From assembly GCA_025964575.1 (NCBI GenBank), contig JAOPYO010000229.1:1-44362 (forward strand): a DNA stretch of 44,362 nt, read 5' to 3'. Positions 8,420 through 16,533 of the stretch are shown one piece after another; the first letter of the stretch is position 1; each line of letters opens with the position of its first letter. Position numbers and translations under genes: made by a program. The notes below the pieces were generated by a model. That model saw only the letters and a list, made by a program, of their open reading frames with translations. It had not been told where the DNA came from and did no database searches. This stretch comes from Actinomycetes bacterium. GTDB lineage: Bacteria; Actinomycetota; Actinomycetes; Streptosporangiales; Streptosporangiaceae.

Positions 8420-9256
8420 TCACACGAGACGCTCCGGTGGCCCGGGCTTACGGCCCACGCCGCCGACCATCCACACCTTCTCGGGCACTTGCGCGCTCAG
8501 CATATTGTCCGGGCGCCACTGCCGGATGTAGACGAGCCCGGGATCGACCAGCTCGAACCCGTCAAAGAATGACAGCACCTGCTCGCGCGTGCGGGCGGCG
8601 TTGTCCTCGGGGCGGCTGAGGATTGCCCGGTAGATCTCCTCGATCGGGTGCACCAGGTCCGGGCGGGTGTCGAAGACGACGTGAGAGATGGCGAGGTAAC
8701 TGCCGGCCGGCATCGCGTCGCGTAGCCAGGCCACGCTCTTGAACGGGTCATCCGAGTGCGGGATGAAATGGAGCGCGCCGAAGATGAGGACGGCCAGCGG
8801 CTCGTCGAAGTCGATGAACTGTTTCACGCGGCAGTCGGCGAGCAACGCCTCGGGGTGCAGGATGTCGCCCTTGACGACCGTGGTCTGCGGGCTGTCGACG
8901 AGGATCGCCTCCGCGTGCGAGAGGACCACCGGATCCTGGTCGACATAGACCACCCGGGCGTCGGGCGTGACGGATCGCGCGACCTCGTGGGTGTTGCGCT
9001 GAGTGGGCAGCCCGGTGGCGACGTCGATGAACTGCCGAATGCCCTGAGCGGCGAGGTAGCGTACCGCGCGGCCGAGGAAGTCCCGATTCTCCACGGCCAT
9101 GACCTTGATCTCTGGGGCGATGGCGAGCAGGTCCTCGGCCGCTTCCCGATCGACCGCGAAGTTGTCCTTGCCCCCAAGGAAGTAGTCGTTCATGCGGGCG
9201 ACATTGGGAACGCTCGTCTCGACGTTGGACGGAACCCGCCGGGGTGCGTCAGTCAC
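8420..9256 (-). CDS. SAM-dependent methyltransferase, DUF574 family
   Basis: A 278-residue protein of the actinomycete-specific DUF574 (PF04672) methyltransferase family, close to the usual length of 265-285. It has the family N-terminal signature ARMNDYFLGGKDNF (about 21-34), the glycine-rich SAM loop IDVATGLPTQRNTHEVA, the acidic ribose-binding motif VVYVDQDPVVLSHA, and LIFGALHFIP. The fold is Rossmann-like; no substrate is established for most members. The GTG at 9256 has an AAAGGTG site. A second member of the family lies at 21175-22023. Confidence 0.92.
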   Translation of the reverse strand: MTDAPRRVPSNVETSVPNVARMNDYFLGGKDNFAVDREAAEDLLAIAPEIKVMAVENRDFLGRAVRYLAAQGIRQFIDVATGLPTQRNTHEVARSVTPDARVVYVDQDPVVLSHAEAILVDSPQTTVVKGDILHPEALLADCRVKQFIDFDEPLAVLIFGALHFIPHSDDPFKSVAWLRDAMPAGSYLAISHVVFDTRPDLVHPIEEIYRAILSRPEDNAARTREQVLSFFDGFELVDPGLVYIRQWRPDNMLSAQVPEKVWMVGGVGRKPGPPERLV

Positions 9257-9630
9257 GTCTCACCTTTCCATGTTTTATCCGATCTTAGTGTCGCTTTCGG
9301 GGACCGCGGCGCCGACGTACGGAGGTCAGTTCCTCCTCGTCGGCTATCACAGACCGCATCCGGTATGGCGACGCGGAGCAGCAGGTACTGCTTGCGATGG
9401 GCCAGCACTGTTAGTTCTCCGGCCGTCCACCGGCCGAAGATCAAGGCAGGGTCAGGATCGCCGGGCAGTCCTGTCGCGGCCCTCGCCCGCGTTCTCGACC
9501 TCGACCTGGTCGCACTGGCCCGCACCCTGATGCCCGAAGAGACCACCGATCACCATCAGGCGGCTTCCTGAACCACGCCGTGTCTCAGCGTGGAGGTGCG
9601 TTCCCTGCGATCCCCGGAACATGGATTTGC
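9257..9630. other. Intergenic stretch without a supported gene
   Basis: About 370 nt between the methyltransferase promoter and the operators of the FAD oxidoreductase. Open frames exist on both strands, but none has a ribosome-binding site, a recognisable domain or typical codon positions. The plus-strand stretch 9455-9570 reads like the end of a regulator (VLDLDLVALARTLMP) and could be a decayed remnant; this is weak. Confidence 0.4.
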
Positions 9631-9689
9631 AGTTCGTCGTACGAACTAATATCGTGGTCTTCGAACTAATACAGTTCGTAGAGCGAACG
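9631..9689. promoter_or_regulatory. Two operator-like TTCGT-N3-ACGAA palindromes upstream of the FAD oxidoreductase
   Basis: Site 1 (9631-9647) is a perfect inverted repeat, AGTTCGT and ACGAACT around CGT. Site 2 (9673-9689) has AGTTCGT and GCGAACG around AGA. Between them the 9-mer CGAACTAAT occurs twice (9642 and 9662), 20 bp apart. A related site lies at 11446-11462 near the MarR gene, so MarR binding is inferred. Confidence 0.65.
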
Positions 9690-9709
9690 ATATCCTGGGA
9701 GTGCGAAAC

Positions 9710-10798
9710 ATGGGTCGTACAGTCGCGGTCATCGGCGGAGGTTACGGAGGCGCCGCGGTCGCCAAGGCGCTGGATCAGGACACCGACGTCGTCCTCATCG
9801 AACCCAAGGACGCATTCGTCCACTCCGCCGGGTCGCTGCGTGCGCTGGTCCAGCCGGACTGGGCGGGCAACATGTTCTTTCCGTACGACAGACTGCTCCA
9901 GCGCGGCAAGGTCATTCGCGAGCGTGCCGCCTCGGTGGACCCCGGCGGCGTCACTCTGGCCTCTGGCGAGCGCGTCAACGCCGACTATCTCGTTCTCGCC
10001 TCCGGCTCTGACTATCCCTTCCCTGCCAAGATGGACACCGACTTCTCCGGCGAGGCACTGGAGAGGCTCCGTGCCACCCACGCGGAGCTCGCGGGCGCCG
10101 AGCGGGTGCTGGTCATCGGTGCCGGGCCGGTCGGCCTGGAACTGGCCGGCGAGATCAAGGCGGTTTGGCCGGACAAGCACGTGACCATTGTCGACCCGGC
10201 CGAGCAACTGGTCCCTGGCTTCCTGCCGGAGATGCGCGAAGACCTGCACCGCCAGCTCGACGCGCTGGGCGTGGAGTTGCGGCTGGGCACCGCCCTGACC
10301 GCGCAGCCGCCGACCGAGCCGGGCCGGGCGAAGACCTTCACCGCCGACACCACCGGCGGCGAGATCTCCGCCGACATCTGGTTCCGCTGCTACGGCGTGA
10401 GCGTCAACGGCGACTACCTCGGCGACGGCCTGGTCACGGCACGCACGCCACAGGGACAGGTCCGGGTGACCGAGACGCTCAACGTCGATGGACACGGCCA
10501 CATCTACGCGCTCGGCGACCTCACCGACCTCGCCGAGGCCAAGATGGCCGGGTACGCGATGAAGCACGCCGAGGTTGTGGCGAAGAACATCATCGCTCAG
10601 GTGAAGGGCGAGCAGCCCACGGCCGTCTACCGGCCGTCCCCCGTTCCCTCGATCCTTCTCCCGCTCGGCCCCAACGGCGGTGTCGGCCAGGTGCCTTCCC
10701 CCGACGGCCCGACCATCCTGCCGACGCGGACGGTCAGTGAGTACAAGGGGGCGGACCTGTTCATCGGCCGGTTCGCCGAGTTGTTCGGCGTGGCCTGA
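9710..10798 (+). CDS. FAD-dependent NAD(P)H oxidoreductase (AIF/Ndh-like)
   Basis: A pyridine nucleotide-disulfide oxidoreductase-fold flavoprotein of about 362 residues. The FAD-binding motif VIGGGYGGAA is at the N-terminus, the NAD(P)-binding motif VIGAGPVGLELAGE is near 140-153, and the C-terminal FAD motif HIYALGDLTDL is near 267. It lacks redox-active CxxC, as in type II NADH dehydrogenases and AIF-like proteins. A GTG at 9701 is possible, but the ATG at 9710 is favoured because GGGAG lies at suitable distance before it. The promoter carries two palindromes also seen near the divergent MarR gene, so redox- or electrophile-responsive control by MarR is likely. Confidence 0.88.
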   Translation: MGRTVAVIGGGYGGAAVAKALDQDTDVVLIEPKDAFVHSAGSLRALVQPDWAGNMFFPYDRLLQRGKVIRERAASVDPGGVTLASGERVNADYLVLASGSDYPFPAKMDTDFSGEALERLRATHAELAGAERVLVIGAGPVGLELAGEIKAVWPDKHVTIVDPAEQLVPGFLPEMREDLHRQLDALGVELRLGTALTAQPPTEPGRAKTFTADTTGGEISADIWFRCYGVSVNGDYLGDGLVTARTPQGQVRVTETLNVDGHGHIYALGDLTDLAEAKMAGYAMKHAEVVAKNIIAQVKGEQPTAVYRPSPVPSILLPLGPNGGVGQVPSPDGPTILPTRTVSEYKGADLFIGRFAELFGVA

Positions 10799-10848
10799 TC
10801 TCGCGCCCGTGCGGAACGAGCAACCCGAGACCGCGCACCGTTGTGCTC

Positions 10849-11331
10849 TCAGCGCCCGTGCGCGGCGGGGGCTCCTTCGTCCAACTCCATGAAGACCACC
10901 GGCACCTTGTTGTCCAGCACCACCTGGCCGAGCAGGTCCGCAAGCCTGCTGCGATCGGTGTCGCTGAGGCCGGCCGGCAGCGCCTCAACCCGCCGGCAGG
11001 TCTCGGCGTAGAACTCCTCCGCGAGCTCACGGCCTTCCGTAGTGAGTGCGACGCGGACCGCACGCGCGTCCTGCGGGTCCGGTTCGCGCCGCACCAGACC
11101 GCGCCGGGCGGTCCGGTCCACCAGGCCGGTGAGACTCGATTTCGCCAGCCCCAGCACCCCGCCGAGCTCGCTCATGCCGTACGGCTGCGGCATCAGCACG
11201 CAGAGCAGCTGCCCCTGCTGCGGGGACAGTCCGTACTCCCGGCCCGACTCGGCGTACACGGCATTTACCAGGAATGAGGAACGCACCAGTGCGGTAACGA
11301 CCCCCATATGCTCACCCACGGCCTTTCCCAT
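10849..11331 (-). CDS. MarR family transcriptional regulator
   Basis: A 160-residue MarR winged-helix regulator. It has helix 1 (VVTALVRSSFLV), the HTH (GMSELGGVLGLAKSSLTGLVDRTARRGLV), the wing DPQDARAVRVALT and a C-terminal dimerisation helix. The ATG at 11331 has no clear ribosome-binding site; an ATG at 11307 preceded by GGGTGAG is an alternative start. It converges on the FAD oxidoreductase gene and diverges from the luciferase-like gene. The palindrome at 11446-11462 lies in the divergent region and matches those at 9631-9689. Hence it probably represses both flanking oxidoreductase genes and itself. Confidence 0.88.
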   Translation of the reverse strand: MGKAVGEHMGVVTALVRSSFLVNAVYAESGREYGLSPQQGQLLCVLMPQPYGMSELGGVLGLAKSSLTGLVDRTARRGLVRREPDPQDARAVRVALTTEGRELAEEFYAETCRRVEALPAGLSDTDRSRLADLLGQVVLDNKVPVVFMELDEGAPAAHGR

Positions 11332-11445
11332 TTGGCCAGAATACGGCAGACGGTGAGGTCATTAGCCCGGTGCAGGGCGAGGACGGCCTGGACGGGCACC
11401 GGCAGGTGCCATGCTGCGCAGCCCGCCCATCGCCAAACAACGTAC

Positions 11446-11462
11446 AATTCGTAACACGAACT
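11446..11462. promoter_or_regulatory. Operator-like palindrome between MarR and luciferase-like genes
   Basis: TTCGT (11448-11452) and ACGAA (11456-11460) flank AAC. The 17-bp site agrees at 13 of 17 positions with site 1 at 9631-9647, and the arms differ at one position only. It is roughly equidistant (about 120 nt) from the divergent start codons at 11331 and 11580. Confidence 0.6.
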
Positions 11463-11579
11463 ACTCGATGTAGCGGGCGATTGCATCACAGAAAGCGGGC
11501 CTTCGCTGCACGCTGGTGACGTGTCGCACCGAGACAGCACTCACCCGCACGGGAGAGTCGTAATTCATGGAAAGGATGC

Positions 11580-12494
11580 ATGGCGATGCCAGAACGGAAG
11601 GCACTGTTCGGAGTCGGCGGCGGGACCGCGATCGGCGCGGCACCGGAGACCCTGCGGCTCGCAGTCCAGGCAGACCACGAAGGACTCGATCTGTTCACGG
11701 TCTCCGATCACCCCTACTACGGCGGCCGGCTGGACGCCTACTCCATCGTGGGGGTCGCTCTTGGTCGGACCGCGAAAATCGCGGGGCTCGTGAACGTCAC
11801 CAACCTGCCGAGCCGTCCCGCGCCCATGCTGGCGCGCACGATCACCTCGCTGTCCGCCCTGTCGGGCGGCCGGATCATGCTGGGGATCGGCGCGGGCGGC
11901 CTCTGGGACGAGATCGCCAAGCTGGGCGCGCCGCGGCTGGGACCCGGAGCCGCCGTCCGCGCGCTCGAAGAGGCGATCACCCTGGTCAGAGCGCTGTCCG
12001 GCGGCGGCGGGCCGGTGACCTTCGACGGCGAGTTCTATCAAGTCTCGGCCCTCGAACCCGCCCCGGTCCCGGCCGCGCCGGTGTGGACCGGCTCGGTCGG
12101 GCCGAAGTCGCTGGCCGTCACCGGCAGGGTGGCCGACGGATGGATCCCTGGGCACGCCGCGGACTGGCTCAGTCCGCGGTACCGGAATTCCCGCCCTGTC
12201 ATCGACGACGCCGCGGCGACCGCGGGCCGGGATCCTGAGGACATCGCCACGATCTACAACCTGCCTGGCCTCATCACGCCCGCCCCGCTCGCCACCACGC
12301 GCGACGGCGACGGCCGCTGGATAGGCGGCTCGGTCGAGCAGTGGGTCGAGGAGCTCACCGGCGCGGTGCTGGAGTACGACGCATCCGGGTTTGTGCACTT
12401 CGCGGCCGACGACACACCCGCGGACGTCACGCTCGGGCGGTGGGCCCAGGAGATCGTCCCGGCGGTCCGCGAGGCCGTCGCCAGGGATGCATGA
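11580..12494 (+). CDS. LLM-class flavin/F420-dependent oxidoreductase
   Basis: A 304-residue luciferase-like monooxygenase-fold protein. Family features include the early VSDHPYYGGRLDAYS strand, GLVNVTNLPSRPAPMLARTITSLSALSGGRIMLGIGAG (about 64-102), VWTGSVGPKSLAVTGRVADGWIPG, and a C-terminal helix. The LSGGR..LGIGAG motif is typical of the F420-using branch in actinomycetes; which cofactor is used is inference. ATG 11580 follows AAAGGA closely; ATG 11586 has better spacing and may be the true start. It lies divergent to the MarR gene with a shared palindrome. Confidence 0.87.
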   Translation: MAMPERKALFGVGGGTAIGAAPETLRLAVQADHEGLDLFTVSDHPYYGGRLDAYSIVGVALGRTAKIAGLVNVTNLPSRPAPMLARTITSLSALSGGRIMLGIGAGGLWDEIAKLGAPRLGPGAAVRALEEAITLVRALSGGGGPVTFDGEFYQVSALEPAPVPAAPVWTGSVGPKSLAVTGRVADGWIPGHAADWLSPRYRNSRPVIDDAAATAGRDPEDIATIYNLPGLITPAPLATTRDGDGRWIGGSVEQWVEELTGAVLEYDASGFVHFAADDTPADVTLGRWAQEIVPAVREAVARDA

Positions 12495-12554
12495 CCGCCG
12501 ACGCGCGACGGCGGCAGGACGGCACGTCGGCGATGAGAAGGCCGATCAGAGGAG

Positions 12555-12845
12555 TCATGGTTCGGGGAGGCGTGCGGGAACGGTGTTGTGCACCTGCTGG
12601 AAGATCACCGAGGTGCGGAAGCCTGCGATCTCGCGGCGTTTGCTGAGCCGATCGAGGAGGAAGGCGTGCAGGTGGTCGAGGTCCTGAACGGCCACGTGCA
12701 GGAGAAAGTCGTCGCCACCGGCGAGCACGAAGACGCTGAGCACTTCGGGCAAGGCTTTTGCTGAGTCCTTGAAGGTGTCGATGACGGCACGGCTGAGCGG
12801 GCGCACCTGAACCGAGACGAGCGCCTGGACGCTGCTGGGCGGGGG
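12555..12845 (-). pseudogene. Lrp/AsnC regulator remnant lacking the DNA-binding domain
   Basis: The frame from 12845 to the stop at 12555 encodes only the C-terminal ligand-binding (RAM) half of an Lrp/AsnC protein: QALVSVQVRPLSR, ALPEVLSVFVLAGGDDFLLH, then VQDLDHLHAFLLDRLSKR and GFRTSVIF. An in-frame TGA (12846-12848) lies just upstream and no start with a ribosome-binding site is present. The expected N-terminal helix-turn-helix of about 60 residues is absent from the 140 nt between this fragment and the next gene. Inferred to be a 5'-truncated pseudogene. Confidence 0.8.
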
Positions 12846-12999
12846 TCACTCGCATGCCTGAGAAAACAGTCAGCCCTGCCTACCCGGGACCGACCGTCCT
12901 GGCCGGACGTGCTTGGCTTGACCCGCGGCGAGCCACGCCGCTATCTGGACGCGGCGGGGGGACCCTGCCGCGCCAACTACTGGAAGGGAGGTGGCTCTG

Positions 13000-13809
13000 T
13001 TGGGCACGATCACTGCCAATGGGATCACCATGGGATACGAGGACGCGGGAGATGGTGACCCGCTGGTGCTCGTCCACGGTCACCCGTTCGACCGCTCGAT
13101 GTGGGCGCCGCAGGTCACCGAGTTCGCCCGTACCGGGTGGCGGGTGATCGCGGCGGATCTACGCGGGTACGGCGAGACCGCTGTGGTTCCCGGCATCACG
13201 CCGCTGGAGACGTTCGCCCGCGACCTCACCGCGCTCCTGGACGCTCTGAAGGTGGACCAGGTGGTGCTCGGCGGCCTGTCCATGGGCGGGCAGATCGTGC
13301 TGGAGTTCTACCGGCTGTTCCCCGACCGGGTCCGGGGACTGGTACTTGCCGACACCTTCGCCCAAGCCGAGACCGAGAACGGCAAGAAGGTCCGCAACGA
13401 CATGGCCGACCGGCTGCTGCGCGAGGGCATGCACGGCTACGCCGATGAGGTGCTTCACAAGATGGTGGCGCCCTACAACGTGCAGGCACTGCCCACCGTC
13501 GCCGAGCACGTGCTCGGCATGATGCGTGGCGCACCCCCGGAAGGCGCGGCGGCCGCGCTGCGCGGCCGGGCCGAACGTCCCGACTACACCGACCTGCTCT
13601 CCAAGATCTCCGTGCCTGCGCTCGTCGTGGTCGGCCAGGACGATGAGTACACCCCGGTCAGCGACGCCGAGTTCATGTGCCAGCGCATCCCGGACTCGAC
13701 GCTGGCCGTCATCGATGGCGCCGCGCACATGCCCAACCTGGAACGGCCCGCCGAGTTCAACCAGCTGCTGCACCGTTTCCTCAACGGTCTCGCACCCAGG
13801 ATCCATTGA
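13000..13809 (+). CDS. Alpha/beta hydrolase
   Basis: A hydrolase of about 269 residues. The oxyanion-hole motif LVHGHPFDRSMW is at 24-35, the nucleophile elbow GGLSMGG has S94, the acid is probably the aspartate of VVGQDDEYTP near 213, and the catalytic histidine is in DGAAHMPNLERP near 243. This resembles the 3-oxoadipate enol-lactonase/haloperoxidase branch; the substrate is unknown. TTG at 13000 is preferred over GTG at 12991 because GGGAGG (12986-12992) is 7 nt before the TTG but abuts the GTG. It stands alone, next to the Lrp remnant. Confidence 0.87.
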   Translation: MGTITANGITMGYEDAGDGDPLVLVHGHPFDRSMWAPQVTEFARTGWRVIAADLRGYGETAVVPGITPLETFARDLTALLDALKVDQVVLGGLSMGGQIVLEFYRLFPDRVRGLVLADTFAQAETENGKKVRNDMADRLLREGMHGYADEVLHKMVAPYNVQALPTVAEHVLGMMRGAPPEGAAAALRGRAERPDYTDLLSKISVPALVVVGQDDEYTPVSDAEFMCQRIPDSTLAVIDGAAHMPNLERPAEFNQLLHRFLNGLAPRIH

Positions 13810-13863
13810 CGTGCGAACCGGCCGACCACCGCACTCGCCCATCCACGCAAAAGGCGCGTCGGG

Positions 13864-14154
13864 TCAGTGCCGGATCCTCGAGAGGAACAGCAGCGGTATG
13901 GCGATCAGGGCCATGCAACCGACGGTGACCAGGACGGCCTGGAGTGGTACGCGATAGCGGGCGGGCAGCCGGGTGGTGGCCACCGCCACGGCCAGGATCA
14001 GCGGGGCCAGGACCAGATCGTGGGCGACCGCGGCCCCGCCGAACCACAGGGCCCAACCGACAGGGTGGGTCTCGGTGGCGTTGGTGACGAGCCCGAACAG
14101 CCCGAGGAGCACCAGGGCGGTCCCGGCTCCGTAGCCGAGGTGCCGGGGTTTCAT
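13864..14154 (-). CDS. Small membrane protein, last gene of the molybdenum/sugar cluster
   Basis: A 96-residue protein with three hydrophobic segments (about 10-25, 33-55 and 70-90) and the motif GGAAVAHDLVLAPL, which contains a histidine and an aspartate in the second segment. No named family was recognised. The ATG at 14154 overlaps the stop of the molybdopterin oxidoreductase gene (ATGA), so it is translationally coupled to it. It may be a small subunit or assembly partner of that membrane enzyme; this is inferred from position only. Confidence 0.78.
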   Translation of the reverse strand: MKPRHLGYGAGTALVLLGLFGLVTNATETHPVGWALWFGGAAVAHDLVLAPLILAVAVATTRLPARYRVPLQAVLVTVGCMALIAIPLLFLSRIRH

Positions 14155-15311
14155 AGGACGACCACCGTGGTGACCCATTTGGTCTGCAGGACCCCGGGCC
14201 GGTCCGGCGCGATCAGCCGGCAGGGATAGCCGTGATCCGGGGTCAGCGGTGCGCCATCGAGCTCGAGCGCGAGCAGGGTCAGCGGGTCATGCCAGTGCGG
14301 GGCTCGCACCTCCGAGGTCCGGTAGCGACCGGTCGGCTCCAGGGACTCGACCCGGACCCGGGCGTCATCCGCGACTCCGGCCATCCGCAGCACGTCGCGG
14401 AGCCGTACACCCGACCACGCCCCCTCGGCGCTCCAGCCCTCCACACAGGCGATCGGCAACCGTGCCGAGTGACGCGGCAACGCACGCAGCTCGTCGAGGG
14501 ACAGCCGCAGTTCGCGCTGCACCACCCCGGTGACGTGCAGCCGCCAGTCCGGGCGGACGGTGATCTGGGCGGCGGCCGCCGTCTTGTTGACGGGTACGCC
14601 TCGCTCCGGTGGCAGCGGTGCCAGCCAGGCGATCCCGGCCAGCGGCCGGAACGCCTCCCCGACCGTGGTGACCGCGATGACGGCGCACGCGGCAGCGGTG
14701 GCCGCGAAGAAGCCCCTCCGCGACAATCGCCCTGCGGATTCCAGCGGTACGGAGTCCAGCCGTACGGGGCGGAACACCGCGCGGCGTACCTTCGCCCACT
14801 CGTTGGTGACGTGGATGATGAGCGCGCCGATGAGGACGTACGACGTCCAGTAATGCGCGGTGGGGAAGTAGAACGGGAAGACGTACCACCGGGCGACGTT
14901 GAACACTCCGGTCACCAGCTGGAACAGCGCCCCGGCGACCAGCAGGAACACCATGCCCCGCTCCAGCGCGTGCGCCACCGAGCGGACGGGCGGCCACTGC
15001 CAGAGCTTCGGGTAGACGGTCCACAGCTTCGCCAGCAGCAGCGGGATGGTGGCCAGCCCGCCGATGACATGGACTCCCTGGGTGACTCTGTAGAGGTTCA
15101 CCGGCCGGGAAGGCCACAGCAGCCACGTCGGCGGATGCTGCATGAAGTGGCTGATCAGACCGGTGACGAAGGCGACGGTGAAACTGATGCCGAGCCAGAT
15201 GCCCAGCCAGGCAGCGACCCGCTCGTCGTGCAACCGGCTGCTGAACCGGCCCACGATCGCCCGGGGCACCGCGCCCGCACGGTCTCTTAAATGGTCAAGG
15301 TGGCGAACCAT
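14151..15311 (-). CDS. Membrane-anchored molybdopterin-dependent oxidoreductase with cytochrome b-like domain
   Basis: A 386-residue two-part protein. Residues 34-175 hold four transmembrane helices with histidines (H55, H81, H153, H167) suitable as heme b ligands, as in cytochrome b561-type domains. A fifth helix (about 203-222) is preceded by SRRGFF at 197-202, a twin-arginine-like motif. Residues 245-386 form a sulfite-oxidase/YedY-type Mo domain with the metal-ligating cysteine C289 (IACVEGWS) and the closing KWVTTVVVL. The Mo domain should be extracytoplasmic and exchange electrons through the heme domain. ATG 15311 is supported by GGAGG and overlaps the methyltransferase gene by 25 nt. 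Confidence 0.9.
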   Translation of the reverse strand: MVRHLDHLRDRAGAVPRAIVGRFSSRLHDERVAAWLGIWLGISFTVAFVTGLISHFMQHPPTWLLWPSRPVNLYRVTQGVHVIGGLATIPLLLAKLWTVYPKLWQWPPVRSVAHALERGMVFLLVAGALFQLVTGVFNVARWYVFPFYFPTAHYWTSYVLIGALIIHVTNEWAKVRRAVFRPVRLDSVPLESAGRLSRRGFFAATAAACAVIAVTTVGEAFRPLAGIAWLAPLPPERGVPVNKTAAAAQITVRPDWRLHVTGVVQRELRLSLDELRALPRHSARLPIACVEGWSAEGAWSGVRLRDVLRMAGVADDARVRVESLEPTGRYRTSEVRAPHWHDPLTLLALELDGAPLTPDHGYPCRLIAPDRPGVLQTKWVTTVVVL

Positions 15312-15904
15312 CGTCCCGCCTCCGTCCACTGATCGGCCACGGTCAGCCCACCTCGCGCGGCCAGCGCGGCCATGTCGTCGAGCGCGACCTGCGCCCACCG
15401 GAACCAGCCCTCCGATCCCGCCGCGGAGCGCAGCCGCACCCAGTCGGCGCGCGTCACCGTTCCCGGCCCGGTGACCTCGACGAGGGCCTGCCCGCCGGGC
15501 CGCATCAGCTCGGCGACGCGCAGCAGCAGAACGCCCGGATCACCACCGATGCCGATGTTGCCGTCGGCGAGCAACACGGTCTGCCAGCGGCCGGTGCCCG
15601 GCACCCGGTCGAACACGTCCCGGCGCAGCGCGAGCCCGCCCGCCATCCGGCTGAGCTCGACGGCGTACGGGGTGACGTCGATCCCCAGGGCGGGCACGCC
15701 CCGCTCGCCCAGCGCCACGGTCAGCCTGCCGGGCCCGGAGCCGATGTCGAGGGTGGGCCCGGCGCAGCGGTCGAGCAGGCCGGTGTCACCGGGTCGCTCG
15801 GTGAGCCAGTCCTGAACGGGCAGGGGCGTACGGCGTCCGTCGGCGTACTCGATGTCCACGGGCACGAGCCCGGCCAGTGAGCTCTCGTAGAGTCCGCCGA
15901 TCAT
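15287..15904 (-). CDS. Class I SAM-dependent methyltransferase
   Basis: A 205-residue Rossmann methyltransferase. It has motif I LDIGSGPGRLTVAL (about 52-65), the acidic motif II GIDVTPYAVELSR, a motif IV-like stretch VLLADGNIGIGGDP and post-motif LMRPGGQALVEVTGPG. The substrate is unknown. It overlaps both neighbours: its start overlaps the DUF2064 stop (ATGA) and its end overlaps the Mo oxidoreductase start. Membership in this operon suggests it modifies the small molecule or glycan made by the cluster. Confidence 0.88.
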   Translation of the reverse strand: MIGGLYESSLAGLVPVDIEYADGRRTPLPVQDWLTERPGDTGLLDRCAGPTLDIGSGPGRLTVALGERGVPALGIDVTPYAVELSRMAGGLALRRDVFDRVPGTGRWQTVLLADGNIGIGGDPGVLLLRVAELMRPGGQALVEVTGPGTVTRADWVRLRSAAGSEGWFRWAQVALDDMAALAARGGLTVADQWTEAGRWFATLTI

Positions 15905-16533
15905 GCGCTCACCCGTACGCCTCGTACCGCGCGAGCGAACCGGCCGTGCGGCGCACAGGCGGCCACTCGCTCGGCGTCGGTCGCGGTGTCGACGTCGATC
16001 AATTCCGGCAGCACGGCGACCCTGAGCCCGGCCCGCCGGAGCCGGGCGAGCTGGGCGGCGCCGGTGTCGGGGCGCGACATCGGCACCCCGGTGAGCAGTC
16101 CGGGATCGGGCATGCGCAGGCCGAGCAGCCAGAAGCCACCGTCTTCGGCCGGACCGAACACCGCGTCATGGCTGCTGAGCGCCCTTCCGGCCGCGACGAG
16201 GAGGGCGGTCGTGACCTGCGGAGTGTCCATGCCGATGAGCACCAACGGCCGCCCCCGGTGGGCGTCGTCGAAGGCGGTCGCAAGGCGCTCGTCCAGCCCC
16301 TCCCCCCGCTGCGCGATGATCTCCAGGCCGGGCGGCAGCCAGGGACCCGGCTCGCCGGACAGTGCGAGCACCCGGCGCACCGCCGGGGTCGCCACGACCG
16401 TGTCCAGGGTGTCCGCCAGCGCCGCCTCGGCCAGTTCGGCGGCCTGTTCCGGGCTGTACGGCGGGGTCAGCCGGGTCTTCACCAGGCCGGGCCGGGGCTC
16501 CTTGGCGATGACGATGAGATCGGTGTCGGTCAT
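15901..16533 (-). CDS. DUF2064 (TIGR04282-like) nucleotidyl/glycosyltransferase-fold protein
   Basis: A 210-residue protein with the family N-terminus LIVIAKEPRPGLVKTRL, which resembles the MobA/CofC nucleotide-binding loop. Other features are LVLIGMDTPQ (a metal-binding acidic motif), FGPAEDGGFWLLGL and LPELIDVDTATD. This family has a GT-A fold and is annotated as a glycosyltransferase or nucleotidyltransferase; its reaction is not established here. ATG-type 4-nt overlaps on both sides tie it to the GT2 gene and the methyltransferase. Together they suggest transfer or activation of a sugar or related alcohol. Confidence 0.87.
   Translation of the reverse strand: MTDTDLIVIAKEPRPGLVKTRLTPPYSPEQAAELAEAALADTLDTVVATPAVRRVLALSGEPGPWLPPGLEIIAQRGEGLDERLATAFDDAHRGRPLVLIGMDTPQVTTALLVAAGRALSSHDAVFGPAEDGGFWLLGLRMPDPGLLTGVPMSRPDTGAAQLARLRRAGLRVAVLPELIDVDTATDAERVAACAPHGRFARAVRGVRVSA

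Noticed and set aside
9253..9546. A 97-codon minus-strand frame upstream of the DUF574 methyltransferase
   Set aside because: It would overlap the methyltransferase start, is Arg/Ser-rich and lacks any family signature.
14232..15290. A 352-codon plus-strand frame
   Set aside because: Antisense to the molybdopterin oxidoreductase, whose motifs are unambiguous.
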